Source of the DNA: Pseudomonas oryzihabitans
GTDB lineage: Bacteria > Pseudomonadota > Gammaproteobacteria > Pseudomonadales > Pseudomonadaceae
Length of the DNA: 64,000 nt
Direction: 5' to 3'
Assembly (NCBI RefSeq): GCF_007665395.1
Contig: NZ_VDND01000003.1
Span: forward strand, 1 to 64,000
A program made the position numbers and the translations under genes. How positions within the stretch are numbered: position 1 is the stretch's first letter; the number at the start of each line of letters is the position of its first letter. Shown in pieces: positions 1 to 9,083 of the stretch. The notes under the pieces are model-generated. The model was not told the origin of the DNA. It made no database searches and worked only from the letters and a program-made list of their open reading frames with translations.

Positions 1-1
1 G

Positions 2-256
2 GATCAGGAGCAGGTGTTCCGCTTCGAATTCCCCGAGCGCCCCGGAGCGCTGTTCGATTTCCTCGAACGCCTGGGCGGGCGCTGGAACATCAGCATGTTC
101 CACTACCGCAACCATGGCGCGGCGGATGGGCGGGTGTTCGCGGCGCTGGAAGCCAGCCAGGCGGAGCGGCCTGAGCTGCTGGCGACGCTGGATGCCATTG
201 GCTATCGCTACTGGGACGAGACGGAGAATCCGGCGTATCGGTTGTTCCTGGGTTAA
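2..256 (+). CDS. ilvA: Threonine dehydratase, C-terminal fragment
   Basis: This is the last 84 codons of a gene that begins before the window; the frame is open from base 2 and ends at TAA 254-256. The sequence matches the C-terminal ACT-like regulatory domain of biosynthetic threonine deaminase: a PERPGALFDFL-type segment, then NISMFHYRNHG and a YRLFLG tail. In the family this domain binds isoleucine and valine and controls the PLP enzyme that converts threonine to 2-oxobutanoate for isoleucine synthesis. The catalytic part is not visible, so the biosynthetic form is inferred from this domain alone. Confidence 0.9.
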   Translation, partial: DQEQVFRFEFPERPGALFDFLERLGGRWNISMFHYRNHGAADGRVFAALEASQAERPELLATLDAIGYRYWDETENPAYRLFLG

Positions 257-295
257 CGCCTTCAGGGGGCTCTGGGAACAGCGTGGCTAGGGCGC

Positions 296-690
296 CCTCA
301 CCCCAACCCTCTCCCAGAGGGAGAGGGGGTCATCCGAGCAGGTGCCCATCTCCATCAAACCCGGCAAGATCGCGATCGGTGGCGTAGGGTGGATAACGGC
401 GCAGCCTTATCCACCGGCTGAACCGAGCCCCCGCGGTGGATAACACGCTGGACCTAACCGCCCCCTCTCCCTCCGGGAGAGGGCCGGGGTGAGGGTAACC
501 GAACGCTGAACACCTAACCGTTGGGCTTCGCTGCGCTCAGCGCCAACCTACGAAAAAACCACCGTGGCGCGGGTGGATAACGCACCGGACTCGACCGCCC
601 CCTCTCCCTCCGGGAGAGGGCTGGGGTGAGGGTAGCCAATGCTGACCACCGAACCCTTGGGCTTCGCTGTGCTCCGCGCCAACCTACGAG
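296..690. repeat. Intergenic island of palindromic repeats downstream of ilvA
   Basis: The gap after ilvA holds no credible gene. It carries module A, a palindrome of the CCCTCACCCC..CCCTCTCCC/GGGAGAGGG type, near 297-330, 462-497 and 598-633. It also carries module B, a GGGCTTCGCTGCGCTCAGC..CAACCTACG type, near 523-552 and 656-690. The 462-552 block recurs about 136 bp later as 598-690, so part of the island is a tandem duplication. The last module B copy overlaps the 3' end of the next gene. Confidence 0.75.
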
Positions 691-920
691 GTCAGGGCCT
701 CGACCTGGATATCCGTCAAGCCATGCACCTCGGCCTGCCGCAGGATGGCGGCGGGCGGCGCATCGGCGGGTGGCAGGGCCAGGCTGTTCTCGGCGTCGGC
801 GCAGAGGCGCTCCAGCAAGGTGAAGGCGGCCTGGTGCGGCGCGAGGGCCGGCTCGGTGTGCTCGACGTCGAGCTGGCGGGATTCGCCGTCCTTGCGGTAG
901 TGGATGAGCGAGCGGGGCAT
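684..920 (-). CDS. Conserved small protein of unknown function (78 aa)
   Basis: A 78-residue soluble protein with no signal peptide or membrane segment and no motif I recognise. It is acidic in the middle and carries an IHYRKDGE N-terminus. The ATG at 920 has a GAGG Shine-Dalgarno about 9 bases upstream. It lies downstream of the APE operon on the same strand, separated by a hairpin (935-959), so it may be an independent unit or a read-through cistron. Its 3' end runs into a repeat module. Function unknown. Confidence 0.55.
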   Translation of the reverse strand: MPRSLIHYRKDGESRQLDVEHTEPALAPHQAAFTLLERLCADAENSLALPPADAPPAAILRQAEVHGLTDIQVEALTS

Positions 921-934
921 GGCGGCGGCCTCGA

Positions 935-959
935 GATAGGTCTTTAAGACAGACCTATC
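935..959. promoter_or_regulatory. Inverted repeat between APE operon and the 78-aa gene
   Basis: GATAGGTCT (935-943) and AGACCTATC (951-959) form a perfect 9-bp dyad with a 7-base loop. No T-tract follows on either strand, so this is not a classic intrinsic terminator. On the minus strand it sits just before the Shine-Dalgarno of the 684-920 gene. It could be an operator, a processing hairpin or a weak terminator for the APE operon. Confidence 0.5.
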
Positions 960-1003
960 CGGGCGCGCCGCCGTTCCGGTCTACCCGAGCCAGGCGCTGC
1001 CGG

Positions 1004-1402
1004 CTACTGAGCAGCGGGCGTCGGGGCCGGCAAATGCAATTGGTGGCGGATATCGCGGTCGAGCAGTTGCACCCATTTGTTGTAGTTGCGATGGATGTGC
1101 TCACCGTCATAGTCGAGGCCAGCACTGTCGCGATAGCGGATCTGGTAGCCCTGGGTGCTGTAGGGAATATCGATCCAGGCCTGATGCCGGTCGCGCACGT
1201 CGATGCTGGCGGTGATCAGGCCGGGCGCTTCGGTACGGGTTTCCCAGCCACGCTGCTGCAGAGCCTTGAGGATGGCTTCGCGCACATCGGTGGCGGCGAG
1301 TGGCCGGTCGGTTGGAAACACCTCGCGAGGATTCTCGATCGGTTTGGTGGTACAGGCGACCAGCGTGAGGACGGCAAGGGCGAGCAGCAGGCGACGTAGC
1401 AT
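1004..1402 (-). CDS. Small lipoprotein at the end of the APE operon
   Basis: 132 residues. The N-terminus has a basic start, a hydrophobic core and a lipobox ending LVAC (Cys about 17), so it should be exported and lipid-anchored. The mature part contains an IHRNYNKWVQLLDRDI segment like that of small proteobacterial lipoproteins of unknown role. I chose ATG 1402 because the lipoprotein signal starts there; a longer frame upstream has no signal. It follows apeR by 26 bases on the same strand, so it is probably the last cistron of the pigment operon, perhaps aiding outer-membrane placement (inference). Confidence 0.7.
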   Translation of the reverse strand: MLRRLLLALAVLTLVACTTKPIENPREVFPTDRPLAATDVREAILKALQQRGWETRTEAPGLITASIDVRDRHQAWIDIPYSTQGYQIRYRDSAGLDYDGEHIHRNYNKWVQLLDRDIRHQLHLPAPTPAAQ

Positions 1403-1428
1403 TGGAAAGGCTCCTTTTCCAGGTTGGA

Positions 1429-2661
1429 TCAAGACCAGCGACGGAAGATCAGCGAGGTGTTCACCCCGCCGAAGGCGAAATTGTTGTTCATCACGAACTC
1501 GGTGCTCAGGGCCCGGGCCCCGCCGCGCAGATAGTCCAGCTCGCCGCACTGGGGGTCCAGCTCGTCGAGGTTGAGGGTGGGCACGAACAGCGCCTCGTTC
1601 ATCATGGCGATGCTGAACCAGGATTCCAGGGCGCCGCAGGCGCCGAGGGTATGGCCCAGGTAGCTCTTCTGCGAGCTGATGGGCATGCGCGCGCCGAACA
1701 GCGCCTGGGTGGCGCGGGTTTCGGCGATGTCGCCCTGTTCGGTGGCGGTGCCGTGGCCGTTGACGTAGCCGATGGCGTCCGGCGTCAGCCCGGCGTCTTC
1801 CAGGGCCAGCTCCATGGCGCGCTGCATGGTGGCCTGCTCCGGGCGGGTGGAGTGCTGGCCGTCGGCGTTGCTGCCGAAGCCGACGATCTCGGCGTGGATG
1901 TGGGCGCCGCGGGCCAGGGCGTGCTCCAGCTCTTCCAAGACCAGGATGCCGGCGCCTTCGCCGATCACCAGACCGTCGCGCCCCTTGTCGTAGGGCCGCG
2001 GCGAGGTGTGGGGGGCGTCGTTGCGCAGGCTGGTGGCATAGAGGGTGTCGAAGACCATGGCCTCGCTGGGACAGAGTTCTTCGGCGCCACCCGCCAGCAT
2101 CAGTGGCAGACGGCCGAACTTGATGGCCTCGTAGGCGTAGCCGATGCCCTGGCTGCCGCTGGTGCAGGCACTGGAGGTGGGGATCAAGCGGCCCTTGAGG
2201 CCGAAGAACAGGCTCAGGTTGGCCGCCGCCGTGTGCGGCATCATGCGCACATAGGTGTTGGCGTTGAGGCCCACCGCGGCATCGCTGAGCAGCATATTGG
2301 CCAGCGCCTTGATGTCGTCGGTGCTGCCGGTGGAGGAACCACAGGCCACGCCCATGCGACCGTCGGTGATACGGGCGTCGTCCAGCAGCCCGGCATCGGC
2401 CAGGGCGCGCTCGGCGGCGGCCACCGCCAGCTGGGAGACGCGGCCCATGCTGCGCAGCTGCTTGCGGGTCCAGTGGCCGGGCACCTGGAAGTTGACGATG
2501 GGTCCGCCCAGGCGGGTGTTCATCTCGCGGTAGCGATCCCAGGCGTCCATGCGGCGGATGCCGCTGCGGCCGGCGAGGAAGTTGTCGCGGATGGTCGGCC
2601 AGTCACTGCCCAGGGCGGTGACGCCGGCCATCCCGGTGATCACGACGCGGCGGCCGTTCAT
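1429..2661 (-). CDS. apeR: Beta-ketoacyl-ACP synthase (ApeR-like)
   Basis: About 410 residues, a FabF-type ketosynthase with an intact triad: Cys166 in SSACTSG, His303 in GHGTATE and His337 in LGHTLGA. In characterised APE systems ApeR is the stand-alone ketosynthase beside the ApeO/ApeC pair and condenses malonyl-ACP during polyene synthesis. It follows apeQ with a one-base stop/start overlap (TGATG at 2659-2663); an ATG two codons upstream (2667) is an alternative start. The apeR name rests on gene order after apeO-apeP-apeQ. Confidence 0.9.
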   Translation of the reverse strand: MNGRRVVITGMAGVTALGSDWPTIRDNFLAGRSGIRRMDAWDRYREMNTRLGGPIVNFQVPGHWTRKQLRSMGRVSQLAVAAAERALADAGLLDDARITDGRMGVACGSSTGSTDDIKALANMLLSDAAVGLNANTYVRMMPHTAAANLSLFFGLKGRLIPTSSACTSGSQGIGYAYEAIKFGRLPLMLAGGAEELCPSEAMVFDTLYATSLRNDAPHTSPRPYDKGRDGLVIGEGAGILVLEELEHALARGAHIHAEIVGFGSNADGQHSTRPEQATMQRAMELALEDAGLTPDAIGYVNGHGTATEQGDIAETRATQALFGARMPISSQKSYLGHTLGACGALESWFSIAMMNEALFVPTLNLDELDPQCGELDYLRGGARALSTEFVMNNNFAFGGVNTSLIFRRWS

Positions 2662-3398
2662 CAGCACAGCCCTCCATTGACCGCCAGCACCTGGCGGGTG
2701 ATGTAGCCGGCCTCGGGGGCGAGCAGGAAGGCCACGGCGTGGGCCACCTCCTCGGGGGTGCCCATGCGCCCGGCGGGGATCATCTCGAGGATCTTCTCCA
2801 CCGGAACGTGCTCGTCGAGGATCTCGGTATCGATCAGCCCCGGGGCCACGCAGTTGACGGTGATCTTGCGCTTGGCCAGTTCCACGGACAGCGCCTTGGC
2901 GGCGCCGATCAGGCCGGCCTTGGAAGCGCTGTAGTTGACTTGGCCGCGATTGCCGATCAGCCCGGAGACCGAGGTGATGCAGACGATGCGCCCTGGCGCG
3001 CGGCGGCGGATCATCGGCATGACCACCGGATGCAGGACGTTGTAGAAGCCATCGAGGTTGGTGCGCAGCACCACATCCCAGTCCTCGCCGGTCAGCGCCG
3101 GAAAGGCGCCGTCGCGGGTCAGGCCAGCGTTGCAGACCACCCCGTAGTAGCCGCCGTGGGCCTCGGTGTCGGCTTCCAGGATGGCGGCGCAGGCGGCGCG
3201 GTCGCCGACGTCGAATTGCAGCACCCGCGCCGTGCGACCCAGGGCCTCGACCTCGGCGCGCACGGCCTCGGCTTCTTCGCGGCGACTGCGGCAGTGCAGC
3301 ACCAGGTCATGGCCGGCGGCGGCCAGGCGCAGGGCGATGGCGCGGCCCAGGCCGCGGCTGGAACCGGTCACCAGGACCGGGGCGGGGACGACGCTCAT
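2661..3398 (-). CDS. apeQ: 3-oxoacyl-ACP reductase, SDR family (ApeQ-like)
   Basis: 245 residues, a short-chain dehydrogenase/reductase of FabG type. It has the TGSSRGLG nucleotide-binding loop (11-18), NAG at 90-92, catalytic Ser143, and Tyr156/Lys160 in YSASK. In APE biosynthesis this enzyme reduces the beta-keto group on the ACP-bound chain with NADPH before dehydration. ATG 3398 overlaps the apeP stop by four bases (ATGA), so translation is probably coupled. Confidence 0.92.
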   Translation of the reverse strand: MSVVPAPVLVTGSSRGLGRAIALRLAAAGHDLVLHCRSRREEAEAVRAEVEALGRTARVLQFDVGDRAACAAILEADTEAHGGYYGVVCNAGLTRDGAFPALTGEDWDVVLRTNLDGFYNVLHPVVMPMIRRRAPGRIVCITSVSGLIGNRGQVNYSASKAGLIGAAKALSVELAKRKITVNCVAPGLIDTEILDEHVPVEKILEMIPAGRMGTPEEVAHAVAFLLAPEAGYITRQVLAVNGGLC

Positions 3399-3844
3399 GG
3401 CGCGGGCTCCTCTAGATACAGATCCACCCGCGGTGGACGATAGACGTTCAGCCGGGCGCTGGCCTGGCAGTCGGGGCCCTGCAGCTGGCAGTCGAAGATG
3501 GCCATGCCATCCTCGTTCTCCAGCGCCGAATGGGCCTGGATGCGCAACTCGGCGCCAGCGGGAAAGGCGGCGACGTCGCAGGTGAACTGGCGAGTGCCGA
3601 GCAGAAAACCGAGGGCCGGCGCCTCGCCGCGACGGCGTGCCTGGCAGCCGGCGAAGGCGGCCACGCTCTGCGCCATCAGCTCCACGGCGATCCAGGCCGG
3701 CAGGGCGCCGGCGGCATCCGTGAAGAGGCCGGGGCGCACCACCAGGCGGGTCTCGATGCCCTGCTCATCGCAGGCGAGGATCTCGTCGATCAGCAGCATG
3801 TCGCCGGCGTGGGGCACCAGCTCGGCGAGGGTCCAGGGGATCAT
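3395..3844 (-). CDS. apeP: Hotdog-fold 3-hydroxyacyl-ACP dehydratase (ApeP-like)
   Basis: 149 residues. The N-terminus reads PHAGDMLLIDEI, with His12 as likely catalytic base, and AVELMAQS follows at about 53-60 with Glu55, the FabZ-like His/Glu pair. It would dehydrate 3-hydroxyacyl-ACP to form the conjugated double bonds. The frame extends far upstream without a stop, but the ATG at 3844 forms an ATGA overlap with apeO and begins the domain. Confidence 0.9.
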   Translation of the reverse strand: MIPWTLAELVPHAGDMLLIDEILACDEQGIETRLVVRPGLFTDAAGALPAWIAVELMAQSVAAFAGCQARRRGEAPALGFLLGTRQFTCDVAAFPAGAELRIQAHSALENEDGMAIFDCQLQGPDCQASARLNVYRPPRVDLYLEEPAP

Positions 3845-5025
3845 GGCGCGGCTCCGAGGATGAGGCTGACGTTGCTGCCGCCGAAGGCGAAGCTGTTGCT
3901 CATGGCGTGGCGGCGACCATCCAGGCGGCTGTCGGCATCCGTCAGCGCCAGGCGTGGCAGCGCCGGATCGGCGTGGCCGTCCCAGCGTTGCGGCGGCAAC
4001 TGGCCGGCGGGGTTGAGGGCCGGGTCCAGGGTCAGCCAGGCGAAGGCGGCTTCCAGGGCGCCGGCGGCGCCTAGGGTGTGGCCGGTCAGCGGCTTGGTCG
4101 AGGAGCAGGGCACCCCGGCCGGGAACACCGCCTGGGTGGCATGGCTTTCCATGGCATCGTTGTGCGGCGTGGCGGTGCCGTGCAGGTTGAGATAGCCGAT
4201 GTCGGCTGGCGCCAGGCCACTGGCGCGCAGGGCCGCCTGCATGGCTTGGATGGCGCCACGCCCGCTGGGATCGGGGGCGGAAATATGGTGGGCATCCGAA
4301 CTGGCGCCCCCGCCGAGCAGGGCGACGGGGCCGGGTTCGCGGGTCAACAGGAACAGCGCCGCGCCCTCGCCGATGTTGATGCCGCGGCGATTGACCGAGA
4401 AGGGATTGCACAGCGTCTCGCTGACCGCTTCCAGGGCGGCGAAGCCGTTCAGGGTCAGGCCGCAGAGACTGTCCACGCCGCCGCAGAGCACGGCGTCGCA
4501 ATGGCTCTGGACCAGCAGCCGGCGGGCGCTGAGCAGGGCGCGGGCGCTGCTGGTGCAGGCGGTGGAAAGACCGTAGCAGGGGCCGCTCAGGCCGAGGTAG
4601 CGGGCGAGGAAATCCGCCGGGGCGACCAGTTCCTGCTGGGCGTACTGGTAGCCCTCGGGTAGCCGGCCGCTGCGCTGGTGCACGGCGATGCCCAGGCTGG
4701 CCTCGTGGATGCCCGAAGTGCTGGTGCCCAGCACCACGCCGACCCGGGCGGGGCCATGGCGGTCGATGGCCTGGCGCACCTGGGGCTCGATCTCGCTCAG
4801 GGCGGCCAGCAAGAGCTGGTTGTTGCGACTGAAGAAGGGGGTCCACTCCGTCGGCCAGGCCGGCAGGGCGGCAGTGACGGTGCCCACTGGCGGTTGGCGC
4901 TCGGGAATCCAACCCGGCGTGGGCCGCATGCCGGCCGTATCGCCGGCGAACAGTCCGCGGGCCACCTCGGCCTTGCCATGCCCCAGGGCGCAGAGCAGGC
5001 CCAGGGCATTCAGATAGGCGCTCAA
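3841..5025 (-). CDS. apeO: Beta-ketoacyl-ACP synthase (ApeO-like), TTG start
   Basis: 394 residues, FabB/F-like, with Cys157 (STACTSS), His282 (LHGTATP) and His316 (TGHTLGA). In the described APE systems ApeO is the active ketosynthase that pairs with the chain-length-factor-like ApeC, encoded here at the head of the operon. The start is TTG at 5025, in a TTGA four-base overlap with the stop of apeN. The gene name rests on position between apeN and apeP. Confidence 0.9.
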   Translation of the reverse strand: MSAYLNALGLLCALGHGKAEVARGLFAGDTAGMRPTPGWIPERQPPVGTVTAALPAWPTEWTPFFSRNNQLLLAALSEIEPQVRQAIDRHGPARVGVVLGTSTSGIHEASLGIAVHQRSGRLPEGYQYAQQELVAPADFLARYLGLSGPCYGLSTACTSSARALLSARRLLVQSHCDAVLCGGVDSLCGLTLNGFAALEAVSETLCNPFSVNRRGINIGEGAALFLLTREPGPVALLGGGASSDAHHISAPDPSGRGAIQAMQAALRASGLAPADIGYLNLHGTATPHNDAMESHATQAVFPAGVPCSSTKPLTGHTLGAAGALEAAFAWLTLDPALNPAGQLPPQRWDGHADPALPRLALTDADSRLDGRRHAMSNSFAFGGSNVSLILGAAP

Positions 5026-5522
5026 GGGGCGGACTCCGGCAGCAGCGTCAGCCGATAGCGCGACCCGTCCGGCGCCTCCAGCTCCAGGCGGTCAGCGGCG
5101 GGATAGCGCACCTGCCAGTCCTTGAGGGTGCGGCTGCCGTCGGCGGCCCTGTGCCAGTCGCTCGCGGCATAGGCCCGTGGCAGTTGGTCGGCGGGCGTCA
5201 GGGCGAACAGCAGCACACTGAAGAGGGTCCGCGCTCGGGGGTTGGGCGGCAGCAGGCCGTCGGCGTGCCAGGCGCCGTCGACCAGCACCTGGCGCGCCTG
5301 GGGCACGCCGAGGGGATCGAACAGGGAAAAGCGCAGGGCGGGGCCTTCCGGCTGGAGGGCTAGTAGCAGGGCGTCGCTACCTTCGGCGGTCTGGCGCTCC
5401 ACCTGGTAGACGAGGGCGTGCGCCAGCGGCGGCGGAGTGCTGGGCAGGGGTGGCTGGCTGGCGCAGGCGGCGAGGAGCAGCAGGCAGGCCAGCGCGAAGA
5501 CGAGCGGACGAGGCAGGGTCAT
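5022..5522 (-). CDS. apeN: DUF3261-type lipoprotein (ApeN-like)
   Basis: 166 residues with a clear lipoprotein signal: a hydrophobic segment, then LLAACAS with Cys about 20. The mature part resembles DUF3261 proteins found in APE operons, which are thought to act at the outer membrane in export or anchoring of the pigment. ATG 5522 makes an ATGA overlap with the flavoprotein gene upstream. The biochemical role is not established. Confidence 0.8.
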   Translation of the reverse strand: MTLPRPLVFALACLLLLAACASQPPLPSTPPPLAHALVYQVERQTAEGSDALLLALQPEGPALRFSLFDPLGVPQARQVLVDGAWHADGLLPPNPRARTLFSVLLFALTPADQLPRAYAASDWHRAADGSRTLKDWQVRYPAADRLELEAPDGSRYRLTLLPESAP

Positions 5523-6766
5523 GCAGGGTGGACCGAATTCAGCTGGCAGAGCTCGACGAGCAGGCGTAGGCGGCGCCTGGGCTCCTTGACGAAGGGATTG
5601 CGGGTATCCCAGGCATAGCCGGCGAGAAGGGCGCAGATCATGCGGCGGATCTCGGGATCGGCCTGTTCGAAATAGAGGACATCCTGGAAGCTGCCATCGT
5701 ACCAGCCCTCCACATAGGCACGGAACGCCTCGACGCCCGCCTTGAGGGGCTGGGCGAATTCGGCGTCCCAGTCCACCGGCGCGCCGCGCAGTTGGCGATC
5801 CACCAGGGGCGCGGCCAGGCTGGCCGAGCGCAGGGCGATGGTGACGCCGGAGGAAAACACCGGATCGAGAAACTCGGCGGCATTGCCCAGGAGCGCAAAG
5901 CCGGGGCCGTGCAGCCGCTTGACGTTGGCCGCATAGCCACCCAGCTCGCGCACCGGGGTATCCCAGGCCGCATTGTGCAGCACCCGGGCCAGGCTCGGGG
6001 TCTCGGCGACCCAGTCACGCAGACCGGTGGCGAGATCAGGGGCGCGTCCGGCATAGCGCTCGGCGGCGGCGACCACCCCGACCGAGGCGCGGCCATCGCT
6101 GAAGGGGATGGTCCAGAACCAGACGTCGCGCAGGGTCGGGTGGGTGGTGATGAGGATCCGCTCGCGGTCGAAGCCGGGGTCGTCGATGCGATCCTCCACA
6201 TGGGTGAAGAGCGCGCGGCGCACGGGGAAGTTCGAAGGCGCCTCCAGATCCAGCAGGCGTGGCAGCACTCGGCCGTAGCCGCTGGCGTCGAGCAGGAAAT
6301 CAGTGGTCAGCCGGTAGGCCTGGCCGTCGTCGCCCTGTACCTCGATCCGGGTCTTCTCACCGGCTTCGCCCAGGCTCACCGCGGTGACGCGCTGGCCATA
6401 GCGGATCTCCACGCCCTGGCGTGCGGCGTCATCGGCGAGGAGCTTGTCGAAGGGGCCGCGCTGGACCTGGAAGGTGCTGCGCCCACCGCTGTAAGTGTCA
6501 CGGAAGTCGAAGTCGGTATAGCGCTCGCCCCAGGCGAAGGCCGCGCCGATCTTGGTCTGGAACCCCGCGGCTTCGACGGCCGGCAGCATGCCGGCTTCCT
6601 CGATGAAGTCCAGGCTGTGGGACAGCAGACTCTCGCCGATGGAAAAGCGCGGGAAGTGTTGGGCTTCCAGCACCAGCACCGGATGCCCGCGGCGCCTGAG
6701 CAGGGCCGCGACCACGGCCCCGGCCGGACCGGCGCCGATGACCACCAGGGGGTGATGTTCAACCAT
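5519..6766 (-). CDS. FAD-dependent oxidoreductase, flavin halogenase-like
   Basis: 415 residues. An N-terminal Rossmann motif VVIGAGPAGAVVA (8-20) binds FAD. Features shared with flavin-dependent halogenases follow: FPRFSIGESLLSHS at about 39-52, a GFQTKIG segment with a lysine where halogenases keep their active-site Lys, WFWTIP matching the WxWxIP halogenase motif, and FLDPVFSSG near the substrate tunnel. It could halogenate the aryl head group, as occurs in the brominated xanthomonadins, or act as a monooxygenase. It overlaps apeM by 8 bases. I found no adjacent flavin reductase. Confidence 0.8.
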   Translation of the reverse strand: MVEHHPLVVIGAGPAGAVVAALLRRRGHPVLVLEAQHFPRFSIGESLLSHSLDFIEEAGMLPAVEAAGFQTKIGAAFAWGERYTDFDFRDTYSGGRSTFQVQRGPFDKLLADDAARQGVEIRYGQRVTAVSLGEAGEKTRIEVQGDDGQAYRLTTDFLLDASGYGRVLPRLLDLEAPSNFPVRRALFTHVEDRIDDPGFDRERILITTHPTLRDVWFWTIPFSDGRASVGVVAAAERYAGRAPDLATGLRDWVAETPSLARVLHNAAWDTPVRELGGYAANVKRLHGPGFALLGNAAEFLDPVFSSGVTIALRSASLAAPLVDRQLRGAPVDWDAEFAQPLKAGVEAFRAYVEGWYDGSFQDVLYFEQADPEIRRMICALLAGYAWDTRNPFVKEPRRRLRLLVELCQLNSVHPA

Positions 6767-9083
6767 GACGAAATTCCTTTTCGTGGGAGGCGGGCGGCGA
6801 CGCCCAGGGCGCCAGCAGGAAGCTGAACACCAGCCCCAGGCTGATGGCCAGGCCGAAATTGGCGATGGCCGGGGTACTGCTGAGCATCAGCAGACCAAAG
6901 GACAGCCAGCTGCCGACGCCGGACAGCAGGCCGCCGAGCAGGCTCACCGCCGCGCCGCCGATGGCTTCGTGCATGAGGATGGCGTAGTCCACGCCGATGG
7001 CGGTGATCAGCAGCAGGGCGAAGAGACTGAACAGGGTCAGCGGCTGACCCAGCCAGCCGAGGCAGGCCAGGGCGGCCAGGGCGGCCAGCAGCGGCAGGCA
7101 GACGATGCGCAGCGCGGCGCGCCGGCCGAAGGCCCAGAGCAGCAGGAGGAAGATGGCCCCCGAGGCCAACAGCTTGAGCTCCACCGCCAGGCGCTGGGTG
7201 TGGACGAACAAGCCGCGCAATTCACCCAGGCGATCCACCAGCTGCACGCCAGGCAGGCCATCGGCGACCTTCTGCAGCACCTGGGCATTGCCCAGGCCTT
7301 GCAGGCTGACCAATCCGGCCGCGCCGCCATCGCTTGTGCGACCCAGCCAGAGCGGCCGCCAGGGTTCGCCCAGGGGACCGGCCAGGGCCTGGTCGAGACT
7401 CACGTCAGGCAGCTGTTGCAGGTGTTTCAGCTCCGCCTGCAAGGCTTCGGCGGGGATGCCCACGGCCAGCAAGGGTTGCAGGCGTGCGCTCCAGCCGGCT
7501 AGAGCCTGGCGCACTTCCGCCTGGGCGCCAGCGGGGGCTACCAGGCCGCTCAGGGCGCGATAGCCCTGCAACTGGCCGGCCTTGGCCAGGCTGTCCAGGC
7601 GCTGGCCCAGGGCCGTCTGGCGTTGCAACACCTCGTCGGCATCCGCGCCGCGCACCAGGAAGAACTGGCTGGTGGGTTGCAGGCCGGTGAGGCGGGCGAT
7701 GGCCTGGGCTTCGCGCGTCAGCGCCGGGTCCTGGCCGAGCCAGAGGCGCAGGTCGTTCTGGGTATGCAGCTGCCAGAGACCGGCGGCGCAGAAGGCCAGC
7801 AGCGCCAGGAGCAGCGGCAGGCTGCCGCTGCGCGCCAGCAGCCGCAGGCGCAGGTCCAGCAGGCGCTGCATGAGGCGCAGCGGCGCGGCGGGCGGTGCCA
7901 GGTCCAGGCGTTGCCACCAGGCTGGCAACAGGCACACGGTGGTGAGGTAGGCGCCGATCAGGCCGGCAGCGGAAAACACCGCCACCTGGGTCAAGGCCGG
8001 AAAGGGCGTACAGGCCAGCGCCAGGTAGCCCAGCAGGTTGGTGGCCAGGCTGAGGGATAGCCCCGGCAGGGTCTCGCGCAGGATGGCCGTGGCGTCCCAG
8101 GGACTGCCCTTCCAACTCTTGCTGAGATAGTGCAGCGGATAGTCGGCGGCCACCCCGGTAAGGCTGGCGCCAAGGATCAGGGTGAGGGCGTTGATCTGGC
8201 CGAACAGCAGCACGCAGGCCGCGCTGCCGGCCAAGAGCGCCACGCCCACCGCCAGCAGGCTGAGCAGCACCCGCCAGCGGCGAAACAGCCCCAAGAGCAG
8301 GGCCAGGGTACCCAGGGTGGCCAGGCCGCCGATCAGCGACATCTCGCGGCTGGCGGTGGCCTGGCCGTTGGCGGCGTACCTTAGGCCGCTGGCGGCGAGC
8401 AGCTGGCCGCCAGCGGCCACCACCTCCTGGCGGGCGGCCTGGATCAGGGCTTCCACCCGCGGCGGGGCATCGAAGTCGAAGGCATCGGCGCGGGTACGGG
8501 CACGGACCAGCGCCCAGGTCAGGCCATCGCCCTGGGTCAGCAAGAGGCCACTGCCGGCGTCGAAGGCCACCTTGCTGGCCGGCGTGAGTTGGCGCTGCAC
8601 CAGCAAGCCGAGGCCGAACCAGTCCTGTTCCAAGGGCAGGGCGCCGGCACCGGCGAAGGGATCGAAGAGCGCGGCGGCGCGGGCTTGCAGATAGGCGTCG
8701 GGGGTCTCGATCAGCTCATCGCGCACCGGTCCCGGCGGCAGTGCCAGGCGACCGGCCAGGAGTTGCTGGCGCAAGCCGGGCAGGTCGGGCGTGAGTTGCC
8801 ACTGCACCTTCTCGAACAGCGGCTCCCGGGACCAGGCCTGGCCCAGTCGCTCGGCCAGCGCCGCCACCCGCTCGCGCTGGGGATGACCGACCAGCAGGAG
8901 CACCTCGCGATTGAGCGGCTCGGCCATGCGCGCCTCGGCCTGCTGGGTGAGGGCATCGCCGGCGCCCTGGGGCAGCAGGGCCAGCAGGTCGGCGGCCACC
9001 GGCGGGCCATGGCGCCACTGCCAGCCGCTGAGCGCCAGCAGGACGAAGAGGAACAGCAGGAAGGGGCGCTGCAGGCGGGTCAC
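6759..9083 (-). CDS. apeM: MMPL/RND-type exporter (ApeM-like)
   Basis: 774 residues. One N-terminal membrane helix, a periplasmic region, and two blocks of hydrophobic helices (about 240-400 and 640-770) give the duplicated RND/MMPL fold of predicted exporters. In APE clusters this protein is proposed to move the aryl polyene lipid out of the inner membrane, working with the LolA-like carrier encoded just upstream. Start is GTG 9083 in a GTGA overlap with that gene. Confidence 0.88.
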   Translation of the reverse strand: MTRLQRPFLLFLFVLLALSGWQWRHGPPVAADLLALLPQGAGDALTQQAEARMAEPLNREVLLLVGHPQRERVAALAERLGQAWSREPLFEKVQWQLTPDLPGLRQQLLAGRLALPPGPVRDELIETPDAYLQARAAALFDPFAGAGALPLEQDWFGLGLLVQRQLTPASKVAFDAGSGLLLTQGDGLTWALVRARTRADAFDFDAPPRVEALIQAARQEVVAAGGQLLAASGLRYAANGQATASREMSLIGGLATLGTLALLLGLFRRWRVLLSLLAVGVALLAGSAACVLLFGQINALTLILGASLTGVAADYPLHYLSKSWKGSPWDATAILRETLPGLSLSLATNLLGYLALACTPFPALTQVAVFSAAGLIGAYLTTVCLLPAWWQRLDLAPPAAPLRLMQRLLDLRLRLLARSGSLPLLLALLAFCAAGLWQLHTQNDLRLWLGQDPALTREAQAIARLTGLQPTSQFFLVRGADADEVLQRQTALGQRLDSLAKAGQLQGYRALSGLVAPAGAQAEVRQALAGWSARLQPLLAVGIPAEALQAELKHLQQLPDVSLDQALAGPLGEPWRPLWLGRTSDGGAAGLVSLQGLGNAQVLQKVADGLPGVQLVDRLGELRGLFVHTQRLAVELKLLASGAIFLLLLWAFGRRAALRIVCLPLLAALAALACLGWLGQPLTLFSLFALLLITAIGVDYAILMHEAIGGAAVSLLGGLLSGVGSWLSFGLLMLSSTPAIANFGLAISLGLVFSFLLAPWASPPASHEKEFRHG

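Noticed and set aside
1402..2706. 434-residue plus-strand open frame over apeR
   Set aside because: Antisense to an intact ketosynthase with a full catalytic triad.
4000..4912. Long minus-strand frame upstream of apeP
   Set aside because: Out-of-frame shadow of apeO; the real apeP starts at 3844 with an ATGA overlap.
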